A stretch of 64,000 nt of DNA, taken from Varanus komodoensis (taxonomy: Eukaryota > Chordata > Lepidosauria > Squamata > Varanidae). Location: assembly GCF_004798865.1 (NCBI RefSeq), contig NW_025336236.1, forward strand, positions 3,144,991 through 3,208,990. Direction: 5' to 3'. This document shows, in pieces, positions 51,794 through 64,000 of this stretch. Under the pieces are notes generated by a model. That model was not told the DNA's origin, searched no databases, and saw only the letters and a list, made by a program, of their open reading frames with translations. Positions within the stretch are counted from its first letter, which is position 1; every line of letters starts with the position of its first letter. The position numbers were made by a program, and so were the translations under genes.

Positions 51794-52559
51794 TCCCTGA
51801 ACAGCGGGCAGAGAATTACCAAGGACCCCTGTACAAACCAGCTATAATGGCCTCAAATAAGCAGGCTTAAATCCCATTGATATCAATGTGACAAGTACAT
51901 AGCTGGGTATTTCAGTATCACTGGTTAGGTGGATTTCTTTTTATGGTTGCTCAGAGTGCTCTTAAAACTAACATGCTGGTCAGTTTAAAATGTGAAAATT
52001 ATTATTATTTGAAAATTGTTTCAAAATAACTATTCAAAAATATTTACTAAATTTGAACTTTACAAGTAACAAATGTGGCTTTCTCCACCAATGCCCCACC
52101 TCACCTATCTTATAGTTTTACCATCACTGCTGCTGCTCAATATCTTCAGAATTTTTTTCTTTTTCGTGAAAACCCCAGTAGAAGCTGGTGGCATCAATAC
52201 TGCATCCATGCCAGGATTTAGTCTGAACTTTTAAGGAGAGATCTGTGGTGTTGAGCCCTATCCCCAGAATCAGTTCAGCTTCATGAATAATTCCTCTAAC
52301 ATTCAGACTGAAGCCTGGGATGGACACAGCACCCAACTGGCATTGGGATACCAGTCACTGCTGTTAGCTTTCTTACTCATACCCTGCACTTGAGATCTGG
52401 CAGTAACTAGTCTCCTCTGATGTGCAAACATCTCTCAGAAAGGAGCAAAATGGCCATGAATGTAAATTACAATCCATTCGACTAAATGAGATGGTGCTAA
52501 ATATGGATGTTCCGGAGCTACTAAGCTGCTTGTGTACATCTGGACTGTGAAATTCGTCA

Positions 52560-52870
52560 GGGGTGCTGAACCTCTTTCAGTCCAAGGACTGCATTCCATC
52601 CTGGAGAACCTGCTGCGAGCAACATTCCAGTGATGAGTAGAAGTGGACCAACACTTTTTTTTAATGCCAGTACATGTTAACTTAAAGCTCTTCCTGCCAG
52701 TAACTAAATCTTAGGAGAGTTACGTCAGGCCTTCAGAATGGCAGGAAAGAATGCTCAAAAGCTGGGAAACGGCCAAACAACTAGCGGTCAAAGGGAAGGA
52801 CTGTGACCATCAGGCAAACTCCAAAGGGATGGAGTTGGCACTTGGGCCTGATAGTCTTCAGCCCCTGGTT
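52560..52870 (+). repeat. Dispersed repeat, copy 2 (hAT-like non-autonomous element suspected)
   Basis: It begins near ggggtgctgaacctctttca, with gactgcattccatcctgg. It then shares cttaaagctcttcctgcca, tcttaggagagtta and cggccaaacaactagcgg with 4530-4800. The first part resembles squamate hAT-type non-autonomous elements. No transposase. Confidence 0.5.
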
Positions 52871-53591
52871 AGAATGTTGACAGCCCAATTCTTTGAACAA
52901 AACTGCTCAAAAGACATATGGAGGCAACCTATAAGGAACAGAACTGCTAGGCTCAGTGTTGAATCAAGTAGCTGCCTCTCCCAGTCAAAATCTCACCCTT
53001 CCTTTGGGACCACAGTTGGCCAAATGATACAGTATAGTTGTTTCCATCACCCCCGCCCCGCTCCCCACCTGTGCCTTTGTTCTGTTCCCTTCAACTTACC
53101 TGCTTCAGGTAGGCACACATTCAAGGCCACACGGTGTTGGTGCAGCATCTTCCGCGCTGTGATGCAACAGCCAGAATCATGTACAGAAAACACATCAGAG
53201 GCAATACTGAATGGGGTGGGGTACCACCAATGCTCTTGTTTGTAGAACAGGGTGCTGCCATGTCCCATGCCTGCAATCAGCATTCAGCAAAAGGACAGCT
53301 CTTGCCTGAACTTCTCTTATGGTCAGTCTACAATTTGTCTAGCATGTTGACTTTGTCTAGTACCCTTTAATCTAATCTGGTCAATTGCATTGACTTTTCA
53401 CTTGTCTTTCATCTCCTAAATAAAGCAGCTGCAACCCTCACTGTAAATCTGCATGCAGATTGTTGCATTGTCAGACATGTCCATTTTATTGATGCCACTT
53501 TGTTGTTCTGTCTTCTAGTATTTATATTATTTTAATTAACTTCCAAGAAGCGCTTTGTAGCACAGTAAATTTACTTAATTTGGGTGCATTT

Positions 53592-53675
53592 GTTTATTTA
53601 TTTATTTATTTATTTATTAAAACATTTTTTTATGCCGCCCCATTCGCCGAAGCCTCGGGGCGGTTTACCCACGAG
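53592..53675 (-). mobile_element. LINE 3' tail, tail copy 3 (inverted)
   Basis: A (TTTA)n run is followed by atgccgccccattcgccgaa and gcctcggggcgg, the reverse complement of the stem in tail copies 1 and 2. It is truncated just beyond the stem. Confidence 0.7.
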
Positions 53676-53769
53676 ATGCCATATTTCAGGATTTGCTTAA
53701 TACACCCATTCAATTTATGGAGACTGAATTTATTGAGGTGTAGATATGCACATTTCTTATTCAAACTCA

Positions 53770-53794
53770 ACACACACACACACACACACACACA
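53770..53794. repeat. (CA)n microsatellite
   Basis: An uninterrupted CA run of about 25 bp. Confidence 0.93.
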
Positions 53795-53989
53795 ACGCCG
53801 TAACTTTGTTTTCAATTTCCTTGCTACAGTGGTTACCTATGCTGACATTGCTAACTTTTCTGAAGTGCAGAAAAACAAGTGATTTTATCTCTAATCTTAT
53901 AAAGCAGTAATAATCATTTGCATTTCCTTCTATAATTTAGATTTATGAACCATAGGAAGCCTTGATGCTGCCATTAACCGTTTGTACCT

Positions 53990-54370
53990 GAAAGGTAGAA
54001 GGGTGCGTGTGGAACTACACCAAAGCCAGGAGACCTCCAAATGATTGGTGGTTGGGAGAAAGGTGGTAGAGCCAGGGAAGGGGGCAGAGCCAGGGTCACC
54101 TGGTGAATCCCAGAGGTCTATATGTGGGCCCACACCTAAGCTGCTCCATCCTTCCCAGAGGACCTCTCAGGATCTGACTGGGACCAAGCCAGAAACTTTG
54201 TTTTACTGAGGTCACTCCGAAACACAACTATAAAGTTCCCTCTTCAGCCCATTTCTGCACCCCCAGCTCACCTTGCCTGCTCAGAATGAAATAAATGGAC
54301 TCCTTCTTTGAGGTGGAGCTTCTTTCCATTTTCTCCAGTGAAACCTGCCCCTGCTTCTACTGGACTGCTA
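53990..54370 (+). repeat. Possible LTR-like fossil (doubtful)
   Basis: A TATA-like aactataaagttccc is followed about 60 bases later by gaaataaatgg and a short terminal region. The arrangement resembles an LTR, but neither the ends nor any internal viral genes are recognisable. It may be ordinary sequence. Confidence 0.25.
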
Positions 54371-54399
54371 GAACATCAACTGCAAGACTTTTTTTTTTA

Positions 54400-57330
54400 A
54401 ATTACCAAAGTGTGCACACACGTGCATGCACACGGTAGCTTCTCACACAAAGGACACCACAGGGTCCCCTTCTGTCAGGAAGATGTACCTTCTTCTATCC
54501 CAGTATCACAATATTCCTTCAGTCTTAAACATTTCAGCTTTCAAAACGTACCATTATACTTTGCGATATTTGAAAGAATAGCATAGCACATGCTGAGGCA
54601 GATGTACTTCTTGATTTCCAATCATTCCGTATAAATACAGCTCAAGGGGATATTTCAAGAAGCTCATCCATTTCATTTTATTTTTAGTTTTGCTACGTGC
54701 CATTATAACAGCATGCTCCTTTTTTGTTGTTGTTACGTTCTATAATCTAGTTGGTAAGGAATCTGCAAATACCATAGCTGCTTTTTCCAACTGCCCCCTC
54801 CCCAGCAAAAGAAGTTTTCTCTTTGATACTCCTAACATAATGCTTTTAAATATGCCCTCCTGGGAAGATGACTGGACTAAAGGCAAACATATACAAAAGA
54901 ATAAAAGACATGTACAGAGTGAAAAAGCGGAATTCTTCTCTATAGAAATAGAAATGAGGGGATCAGGCCAAGTATGGGCCTGACTGCAGATGTACAATCT
55001 ATTCAGCTCAGACGCATTCAGCTCTGATGCATATTACGTTCAAAATAGAAACTGATGAATGCTTGTTCTTATACCACGAATCTTCCGTCTTGCTCCTTTT
55101 ACAAGATTCTGATCGTCACAATCTGTTAAAGCATCTTTATGGGTTTTGGTTTGTGCATACAGAAGGAAGGAAGGAAGGACTAGGAATTTGCATTCCATAT
55201 CTAACGGGATGATAAATGGCTAAGAGTAAGAACACCCATTATTTTTTTCCTGAATTAAAACCATGAGGCTAAATTTGTAAATATGGCTACCGATCTCTAA
55301 GAAAAATGGCCACCCCCATACACACCCATGTTCATGATTGACTGTAACCTTCCTCAATTTGGTGCCCTCCAGGTGTGGTGGACCACAACTTCCATTATCC
55401 CCAGCTAGCATGTCCAGTGCAACTGAAGGGCATCAGGTGGGGAAAGGCCAGCCTTGGTATCCTATATCAGGTATCTTATTTCCACAGTCCCATATGAAAC
55501 ATCCATCAACATCCATCCATTTCTCTACTTCAGTTCTGGTTGCTTTGATCATTAGGCCGACCTTTATTTCCCCTTCACTGCCACAGGCACACTCTTGTCC
55601 CACTTGCCAGAAGCAGTATAACCAGGAGGACCTTCCCAGACGCGATTCCTTTTAGATCATGGATCAAGGCATGTGTTGATCCCACTGAACTGTTCTAAAC
55701 TTCAGTGCCTTATCTGAACTAGATCCACTGGACTACAAATCCCCTAACTGGCAACTGGCATGGATATTCCAGTTGAGGAAGGCTAGGCTACTGCCACAAA
55801 TTCTTGATGCAATTTTGCTTCACTCAAGAGAACTGAGTCTCTGCTGTTTCTCTTGTATGATTCTCCACTTAAATTATATTCCTGTATTTCAGCTCCTGGA
55901 AGTAAATTTAGGGTGTCTCCAACTGAAGGACCAGAACCAAGGATGATGGAAGTCTTGGCAGGACGCAGTAGAGCAAGTGGCAAAGACAAAGCTGGCCACA
56001 AGCAAGGGTCAGATACCAGCAAGACACCAAAGGGCCAGAAGCAAAGACAGAGACAAGGACAGGTAAAGGTTGGATACCTTCAAGGGATGGAATGTTCAGA
56101 GATGCTGGCAAAGTCAAGAGTAAGTGAAGGTCAGGTACCAATTAGGTAGGACAGAACTAGAGGCAAAGGCCAGATCAGAGAAAGGCAAGGCACAGCTGGC
56201 AGCCAGCAAGGTGTGGCAGGACCAGCGGCAAAGGCGCTGTCAGAAACAGGCAGGAGTCAGGGCACAGTTAAAGGAGCTGCAGAAGTGGAAGCAGGATCAG
56301 GACCATGAAGCATCCCCTACAAATGTTTGTGATGCTGCAGCAAAACTAGGCAGGGTTGAGCAACCTTTTATAACACTTCCTATAGCTTCCAAATGGTTCT
56401 ATTCCCTACAATCATCTTCAGGTCTGATAGCAATCCTGCAAGTATTTGCAAGGGGAACCAGGCTGCCGTGTCAATCTACTGGAAGATCTGCACTGATCTT
56501 GATGACATGGACATACCAGTGGTATTTCTTAAATAATTAAATGAACTGTTGTATGTTTATTATATCCAGCATCTGCATATTGGAATGTACATTTGTCTTT
56601 TAGACATTGTAAAATTACCATCCAAAGCAAGAGCTTCCCTTTCTCCTGTATCACCAAAAAGTTGGATGAAACTCATCCTGCACATAATAGAATTTCAGGA
56701 AAGGTGTCTGTACATGTTCAAATAATTTTCAACACCAAATTTACAGAATTGAGCTATAAAGAGCAAACTAGCTTTAGCTACCTTAATAAAGGAAAATCTA
56801 ATTGCAACACATGAAAGAGAATTCTCACCCTTTAATAAAGCCGAGTGTTGGAGAGTTTGCTGAAGCAGAAGTCTTCAAAGTAATGGCAATATAAATATTG
56901 AATAAAACAGAGAAATCAGGACAGTTGGCTGTTTCTGAAAGGAGACACACTCACAGCAGGGCATGTTTTAAAAATATGCAACAAAAAGAACCCTTCAAGA
57001 CACGCTAACACGAATAAATGAGAACGCCTTCGAGTTAGAAAACCAAAAAGCAAGGTTTGAGGAGGAGATACCTAATTCCTCAAGTCACTACATTGGACAA
57101 AAGCAGCAAACTGCTGACTGTGACACTATTTGGGCAAGCTGTGATCATTCTTAGAACTTGTGACAAATGTCGCAATTTTTACCTTCAAACTGCTCCCAAT
57201 AGTTTGCCAAAGGACAAGACAAACGTGATAACAATTGTACAGTTCATATTATTCTCCATTCCGAGTTTGATGCAGCCATAAAGATAGGACAGAAGGAAGT
57301 CTTCCTCCTAAGATACAGCCCTGAATCAAC
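54400..57330. other. Intergenic DNA with palindromic-element relics
   Basis: It contains MITE relics at about 55346-55460 and 55715-55790 and a purine-rich, loosely repetitive stretch at 55900-56300 (repeated ggca, caag, gcag words). Reading frames here (up to 138 codons) follow that composition and are not credible genes. Confidence 0.5.
55346..55460. mobile_element. Palindromic MITE relic
   Basis: ctcaatttggtgccctccag at the left and gggcatcaggtggggaaagg at the right are inverted ends. The centre has ccacaacttccattatcccc. Same family as 31712-31845. Confidence 0.6.
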
Positions 57331-58500
57331 AGTGACCGGGTTTGGGCAACACAATGACCTACCATGGTTTATAACATGTGGTGGATTAATGTTTCTCTGA
57401 AGCTGGCACTGTTGCCATGGGACAACTTATAAACCGTCCCACTTATCCAAGGCTTGTACTAGGGTTAACTGAACCCCCATGGCTTAACACATCATTCAAA
57501 CCAGGATGACCTGATAAGTTCTGGTCAAGTCCTAAATTAAGGGCATCCCTTGACCAGAGCCCCAAAACAAGCTTGTCACTCTGGCCAAGGAGTTCTAGCT
57601 GAGGGCAGCTGGACTTTCTGGGCTCCTATGGATGCAGGGCGAAGAACAGGATTGTGCACAAGGCATCCTGCTCTCCCTCTGGTGGCAGGAGGAAACCAGG
57701 GAAGCTGCAGCCTGCGCAGGCCCAGCTACATGCTGAAGCAGAGCCAGCCACTCGGTCCAGCTTCCTCAGAAAGAAGCCAAGTCAAGCCGATGGATCCTGC
57801 TTGCCACTGCGTTGGTGGTGGAAGCTGGGAAGGAACTGATATGCTTCCCTGCCTCTTGAGGGCATCAAGCACACCGTCGCACCTTTCCCAAGCCTTGGGA
57901 CTTGTGGCACCCACTGTGCCATATCACTATGGAGAGGCAGGGGATGGTGGGACAGGGGGCACAGTCACCAAACGCAGCCCCTGCCACCCCCCACAGCTCA
58001 GCCATGGGATGCCACATCTGTGGAGGCTGCCCAACTCATCAGCATGTTCGAGAAATTGTGTTGCACTGTGTGAAGTACGAAACTGGGGAGCTGGCTATGT
58101 TCCTGTCTGCAAATTAATCCAGGTGCCGCCCATTAGGTCACACTGTAGAGAAGTGAGCTAAGTTGCAATTTGTCAACCATGCCTAAGCCCAACTACTCAA
58201 AAGCATTCCATGATCCACCAGCTTTTCCAGCATCCCAGTTCAAACATCACAGGAGTGCCCATTCACCCCAGGAATTGTCGGGGCCAAAGGGGTGAAGGCC
58301 ACTGTCAATTTGACATGGCAACAGAAATGCCGAAATGATGGCTTAGCATGGTTCAGTGCTAGTCTTACTTTTCATGAGGGCAGGAACCAGGAATGAGTAT
58401 GGAATAAGTTTGTGGCAACTGTCCAGCTAAATTTACCAGTGCTTGGCATGTTGTTTGAACCTGCTCATTCTTTTACATTTCTTTCCGGTCAATTACACTG
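57331..58500. other. GC-richer intergenic block, probably an old repeat
   Basis: The edges carry ccatggtt-type words (57360-57500 and 58160-58360) reminiscent of other element relics in the window. The centre is clearly more GC-rich than its surroundings and holds a 203-codon open frame (57550-58161) without recognisable domains. I read it as a non-coding element interior. Confidence 0.35.
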
Positions 58501-59449
58501 TTGAGAGAGAAACAGTGATTTACCTTCTTAGACCCTCTTAACTTTTCCTGAGTCCCTGCAAGCCACAGGTCTGTAAGACTTGAGATGCAACAGTCTGTAA
58601 AACAGGCTGTGGCTGCTACCAAAATTTATCTAGACAGAGAAACAGCTGCACAACTCTGCAACAGCAGAATTAACGACAGGGTTTAGTAAATAAGGATTTA
58701 GTAGAATGAAACTGCTGAGTAAAAGCACTGGGTGAATTTGTCACTGCATTGCTCCCATACCACCTTCAAAAACAAAAATATAGATAGAAAGGAAGGGACG
58801 GATGGCTGGAAGGAAAAAAGCAAGCAAGCATTTGTTTTTGATATGGAGCAACGCAAACATTTTCATCCACAGTTATGCCCAGAGGATACCACTGGGAGAA
58901 AGACGTTCACCATTATTTTAGTCAAATGTCAAAGTGATCAGAAGGTGGCAATTTTCTCTGTTCTGCTGATGGAACAATGCAAAGTCCCAGAATGTTTTGC
59001 TCGGTTACCAAGGTAACAGAACTGCAGTATATGAAACAGAGATCTTGATGGCAACCTAGTGTAGCTGTCTAAAAAAAGATGTACTTGGCTCATCGGTGCA
59101 GCTTCACATAGGGATGGTTTCTCTTAGGTACCTTAAAAGCACTTTGCTTTAATATGTAGACACATATACCATCCAATCCAGGAATCAGATGAAATAACTG
59201 GATTAATTTTAGACTTCTCAACCCCTGGAAAATTAATTTGAACTCCAGACTGAGTGCAGATAATCCCATGGCTAGATGGTCTCCAAGGGCCAAACCTAGA
59301 TCCGTTTCAGACTGAACTGGTCAAATCTAAAATGAACTGAAAGATGCAGAAAACTCCACAAATCCAGGTTTAAGGGATTTTACTGCAACCTTTTATGTTT
59401 ACTTAGCAGTTTCTGCTCCCCACTGCAAACCATTGCTGATACATACAAC

Positions 59450-59660
59450 AGGACCCCAAGTCCCTCAGCGGATGACTGAAATCATGGATAGTAGCGAAGA
59501 CTATATTATACATACTGTATGCATTTCTTTTTTCACAATTTAGTTTGTTCTTACCTCAACATACATTTTTTTCTTTCCCTATTAGATCAAGATTTTTTGC
59601 TTACAGGAAGCACTTCACTTCTCTTTGGCACTTTTCGACTTTTCTTTCACGCCAAGGTCA
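59450..59660. mobile_element. Tigger/pogo DNA-transposon fragment
   Basis: The text accccaagtccctcagcgga, gactgaaatcatggatagt and ctatattatacatactgt parallels the terminal region of Tigger7/MARNA-like elements. The later gaagcacttcacttctcttt resembles the antisense start of their transposase frame. It is short and internally deleted. Confidence 0.55.
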
Positions 59661-62148
59661 ACTGCAGTTAACTGAAAACACAGTAACTGAGCCGGTGAAT
59701 ACGGGAGTCTTGCTGTGTGTGTACACTCTGAGCCCTAAGGCTGGAAATTAATGTCACTCTTGCAGTTGATTTTCTGGTGCACAATCGGGTCTGTTTAACA
59801 GTGAGGACTTTAATATTTGTCCTTTTAAAAACTAGATTTTTTTCTATCCCTCAGTTATCTATTAAAAACAAACTTAAAGAAGGTGAGAGGGCATCGGTTA
59901 AAAGCTTGAGGCAACTTCAGTCAGCCACTTCACACTAATGCAGTAACATCTAAATCCGCACAAAAAGATTGCCCTATTGCACATAAATGGATTCAATTCA
60001 AAGGATCCAAGGTAAATTAAATAATACAACCCACCCTACCTGACATGGTTTTCAAAACACATTAAAATGAAGAGCTGAATTAAACTCTTATTTCAGCCTC
60101 AGAATCTGGCTTTGAAAGATGAAAGGATACTGATTTTTTCATGAACAGGAGACACAATTATCACAATGATGTGAAGTAACGTAAGCATGCTTATTGATCA
60201 AGTCCAGGGAAATCAGGTACTTAATGCACTTATGTCATCAGGTTGTAAACATGCCTAATATCTTGTGGATTGAGATTATTGTTGCTTCTGTGTTTTTTCA
60301 ATGGAATACTGATATGATGGGATGGACCAAAACGAAATATGATGGGTGAGCAAACATATCGTCCTGGAACTGAAGAGCTGAAAGGTAGCAGCACCCTTTG
60401 ACCTCAGCAGTCCGCCAAGGGATGAAGAAGCATCAGGACTGGCTTTACTGTCTGCTTCCCAAAAAGATCTTCACAGCAAGGTGTGGACCAACCTACCTGC
60501 AACCAGAAAAGGAACGGCTGCCAGAAGAATCCCTTCCAGAAAGAACAATTGCTAGAACTGGGACCAACATGGTCCCATCCGTCAGCCAAAAGGAGCTGCA
60601 GCAACAATGCTTGCTTTCCTCATCTCTTTTTCCTTTTATTTGGTATCTATCACGAATTGTCTTTTCAATAGCTGTACAGTGCTTCAGAGATGTCAGGCAC
60701 TTTCTAAGTGTTAAATATAATAATAATCAATAGAATATATTAATATTTACCATTTGGCTTTGTACATTGGAATGTTTACTAATACTCTTAGGAATCTTAG
60801 ATATGTCAATCATAATGTGTCGGGAGCTGGGGTTCCTCCGTGCGTTCAAAATCCACAGACCTTTTCCCTTGCAATCTTTATTCCCCCGAAACCACTAAAC
60901 ACCCAGAATGAATCTTTGATCATGCACAGAGTGGTTTGTTGAGCCCAATCCAGTATTCACATCCAGGCACTCTCCTTATGAGCGTACCTAGGTCCCATCC
61001 TTTTGGGAGGGGCCTTTTGAACATGAGCATGCCCCCTCTCTGCATGCCAGTCCTCTAAATGGGCCACCCTCCTCCACTGTCACTGCATCAGGGAGTGTCC
61101 GCTCCTTTCTCCCTCTGATTCTTAAGCCTAGGCAGCAGCCCATGAGAAAGTGTGCCCAAAGCAGTCCTCTTTCTCACTTCCAGCAAGGTGAAGGAACACA
61201 TACCACTGTGTCAATAGCATGAATGAATAAAATAATTTTAAATAAAATATTTTTTCTTTTTGTAAAAAAAAATATGTATGGACTCACTCTAGTGCCTCCC
61301 TGAAAATGCATTTTATACCCATGGGGGTGGAGCTCCCAACAAAGAAGAGGTTTGCAATTAATGTACCCTCCCTATATGCAAAGCAGCATATGAGAGGATG
61401 TGGTTGCAGCGGAAAGCATCACTAAAATTCTATTTTAAGTCACTAAGTGTACAATCCTATGCACGATTACACCCAAAAAAGACTTACAACATGGCTAGCT
61501 GGGGAGTGCTGGGAGTTTTAGAATTTTTTATTATCTAAATACGCATAGGATTACACCCTAAATAATTTTGATTTATACCTACTTCTAAAATTTCATTCAT
61601 CACTTGGCACTGCTGAGTACAATCAGGCTGGCCTACCTGATTTTATCCTTCACTTGGAAAGTAAACCACAATCACAAAAGGAGGACACACACTGATAAAA
61701 AAAACCAACCACTTTTTAATAGTTCAGAAATACAGTCTATGAGAAAGGAAATAATAAATATCCAATACTAAATAATAATGTTAAGAAAGATAGTCTTGCT
61801 AAGATGACATCAAACCACATCCTGGGTTTTAGAAACTGTCTTTCAGTCCTTCCAAAACCTGCTGTGAAGAGGCATTGTTCAGGTTTTAATGCAGTACAGC
61901 CAGTATGGTGCAGCTTAGGATCATTTGGTGGAATAGACACGTTTGCTTTCATAGTGGCAGAAGCAGCTAGTTAACATTTCACAGCTTGGTCACCTAAGAG
62001 TAATCATCAGGCAACAGCAAAACCAACAGCTGGCAATACACTGGGAATGGGCTTTGCTACGAAGCACTGCAGAAGTGCCTGCCAATTCCACCTGACACTT
62101 CTGACTCCTGTGTGAAATCCCCCAACTTCCCTGCGAGGGGCTTTCAGC
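59661..62148 (-). other. KCNMB4: KCNMB4 3' UTR and adjacent intergenic DNA (end uncertain)
   Basis: The UTR begins at 62148 and runs to lower coordinates. AATAAA on the - strand lies at 61527-61532 and 60877-60882, and an ATTAAA near 61713. A small palindromic-element relic occupies about 61480-61556, so the 61527 site lies inside it. A GC-richer patch at 61000-61150 is unexplained. No other gene was seen. Confidence 0.45.
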
Positions 62149-62317
62149 TTAGGAGTGCTTCCGCTTCTTTATTGCTTCCGCTTTAACAGCCAGGCTCTTT
62201 GCGCATATGGTCAGAACCACAATTAGGACTCCAACCAGGAACGTAACCACTGGCCAAAGGAAGCAGTGCAAAAGGACCGACTCATCGTGTGTGCGTCGTA
62301 ACAGTACATCATCTGGT
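62149..62317 (-). CDS. KCNMB4: KCNMB4, BK channel beta-4 subunit, last coding exon
   Basis: Auxiliary beta-4 subunit of the large-conductance Ca2+- and voltage-activated K+ channel (KCNMA1), mainly neuronal, known to slow gating and confer iberiotoxin resistance. On the - strand the exon follows acceptor ctgttacag and encodes (R)[39 protein letters not shown] and [16 protein letters not shown], then TAA (62149-62151). It contains the second transmembrane helix and the cytosolic C-terminus. It differs from remembered human KCNMB4 at only a few positions (for example HRTHDEI to RRTHDES, KRKFS to KRKHS). Earlier exons lie beyond the window. It converges on PTPRB. Confidence 0.97.
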
Positions 62318-64000
62318 CTGTAACAGGAATGACAGGAGAATTACCGGGGGGGGGGTGGCAGGGGAGGAAAAGAGGGGCAGGAGGAAAACACAGAAGTCAT
62401 CTGTTGACAGGTGGTAATCAATATGAAAAGCATGCACATCATATTGCTTATGACACTAAGAAACAATCAAGTGACGTCTTTCATTTCATCCCCTGTTTTG
62501 GTTTCTTCACAGCTGAACCCAGATGCATTATGTGCAAATTTAGCATCTTGATGAAGGATCTTGCAAACGAAATCTTTGGGCAAATGATCATGCTCTGTTG
62601 TTTTGCAAATCTTAACTAATATCCTCAAATCATTCATAGACCAGAGTCCAAGCCACCCAGAGTGCCAAGAAGTGCCACGGCTGGCACTGCAATGAATTTC
62701 AGGAGCACCGTGGCTTTAATCAATTAGCGCTGGATACTGTGCAGGTGTGTACGCAAGTCTGGCTACATCCTGTAACGAAAAGCACCTGAACCCAGAGCAA
62801 ATCAATGAACCTAAATATATAAATATCTTTCTTCAACAGTGCTAGTCCTCCATCATTGGCAGAACCCACAGTTGGTGAAATCCTCTCCAGGGCAGAGATG
62901 AAGATCCTGCTGGAAGAAATTTGGTGTGTAACCCAAGCACCAATAAACAGCAGACAGGAGTGCTATGCTTAAATGTGAAGTGCAATCCCATATGAGTAAC
63001 ACAGAAGTACACCTCACTAGGATTTGAGGTGCTTCCAGACAAATCTCATAATAAATAAATGAAAGAAAGTCCCAATAAAATAATTAAATAAAAATTAAAA
63101 CATGCATTAATGTAATTCAAAACCATGTACTGATGTAATTACTCTAGATGGCACATAACAGCAACATTTGTGTTATCACAGCTACAAACAACAGGTGAAA
63201 GTCAAGGTAGCACAGTCCTAATTTTGAATCAATTGCATCAGGACTTTCAGCTTATAAGGGGACCCATGATAATTCCAGAAAACAATTTGGAGCACAGGCA
63301 ATGTGGACATAAGTTTTGAATTTGACAAAATGTCCAAGCCTATTTCTAGATTCGATTAGCCAAGACTGTTCCTAATCTTAGCTTTCCTTCTAACTTTAGA
63401 ATTTCTGGTTCTTGAAAAGTCAACATTTTATTTTGCTGATTTACAGATTTGCAAAGATGTACTTTGTTTTAAAAAAGCAGCTCGAGCCAAAAAAGAGTTG
63501 CTTCCATTGAATGCTGTTCAGCAAATCTTCAAATTATCACCATTTCCAGCATTAAATGAAAATGAGAACTGCTTCCCACTTTTGAAAAATGCATTATACA
63601 GATGACACAGAGCTACTTACAAAGGCAAACGTTTTTATTCAGGGCTCAGGTTTTGGAATACTCAGAAATGGAAATCATTTAAATAAAAAAAATCTCAAGG
63701 TGAGAAAAGAACAAGAACAATTCAAAGTATATAATTCAAGATTTGAGATAACAGTTGCTGACCATGGATGTCCTCTTTCACAGTCTGGGGTTCGAAACAG
63801 GTAATTCTCTTCACCTTGAGAAGAAACTCAAGTGAGTGCTGAGCCACAGTAAGGCTAGCAATGGCTGCCCTCCCAACAATGCTGGTTGAGACTTAGGGTA
63901 GGACCTGGTTTGTTGATTGTACACACTTTGTTACATTGTTTTGAGAAAGCAGAATATAGGTAAGTAATTTAAAACACATAGGGGAATCTCAGCTGTGTTC
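62318..64000 (-). other. KCNMB4: KCNMB4 intron (part)
   Basis: No second KCNMB4 exon (extracellular loop, TCYFNQHQR region) was seen on the - strand. A poly-G run lies at 62346-62355. Otherwise AT-rich without recognised elements. Confidence 0.6.

Noticed and set aside
55900-56300. Coding sequence in the purine-rich stretch
   Set aside because: The frames consist of K/Q/G/R runs created by loosely repeated words; more like degenerate repeat than a gene.
57550-58161. 203-codon open reading frame as a protein-coding gene
   Set aside because: No recognisable domain, no splice or promoter context, a composition typical of chance frames in GC-rich DNA, and element-like flanks.
62318-64000. A second KCNMB4 exon on the - strand
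   Set aside because: No frame encodes the extracellular loop sequence expected, so it must lie beyond the window.

Overview
The window is nuclear DNA from a vertebrate, most likely a squamate reptile (lizard or snake). Two genes are recognised directly. The first is the 3' two-thirds of PTPRB (VE-PTP, receptor protein tyrosine phosphatase beta) on the + strand. The second is the last coding exon of KCNMB4 (BK channel beta-4 subunit) on the - strand. The squamate call rests on repeats: a BovB/RTE LINE 3' end, tRNA-derived and MIR-like SINEs of reptilian type, CR1 and related LINE tails carrying AAAT-rich runs, and many short palindromic DNA-transposon relics. It is an inference; no species is claimed.

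Layout. Positions 1-2259 are PTPRB intron. From 2260 to 41048 I can place 26 coding exons with splice signals. Their lengths and phases chain without a break into one frame of 1,531 complete codons plus a stop, so the gene looks intact here. Ten single-exon fibronectin III (FN3) modules lie at 2260-17458. An eleventh is at 18850-19128. Three smaller exons (21229-25010) encode the membrane-proximal ectodomain. The transmembrane exon (27701-27800) is followed by the juxtamembrane exons, including an 18-bp microexon (28363-28380). The remaining exons encode one cytoplasmic PTP domain with WPD loop and [10 protein letters not shown] signature, and a short tail with a YENV motif. The 3' UTR starts at 41049; candidate poly(A) signals lie at 41524, 41880 and 46445.

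From about 46.5 to 62.1 kb the DNA is intergenic, or partly the long 3' UTR of either gene. It is rich in repeats: BovB, CR1, three related LINE tails at 50-53.7 kb, hAT-like and Tigger-like DNA elements, and one doubtful LTR. KCNMB4 coding sequence occupies 62149-62317 on the - strand, and the rest of the window is its upstream intron. The tail-to-tail PTPRB/KCNMB4 order matches mammals.

Function. PTPRB is an endothelial receptor phosphatase that restrains Tie2 and VE-cadherin signalling. KCNMB4 modulates neuronal BK potassium channels. They are neighbours by ancestral synteny, not a functional unit. I found no evidence of a novel biological system. The points worth a second look are splicing features of PTPRB (symmetric FN3 exons, the in-frame microexon, a tandem acceptor), a clean intronic hairpin, and several transposon arrangements.
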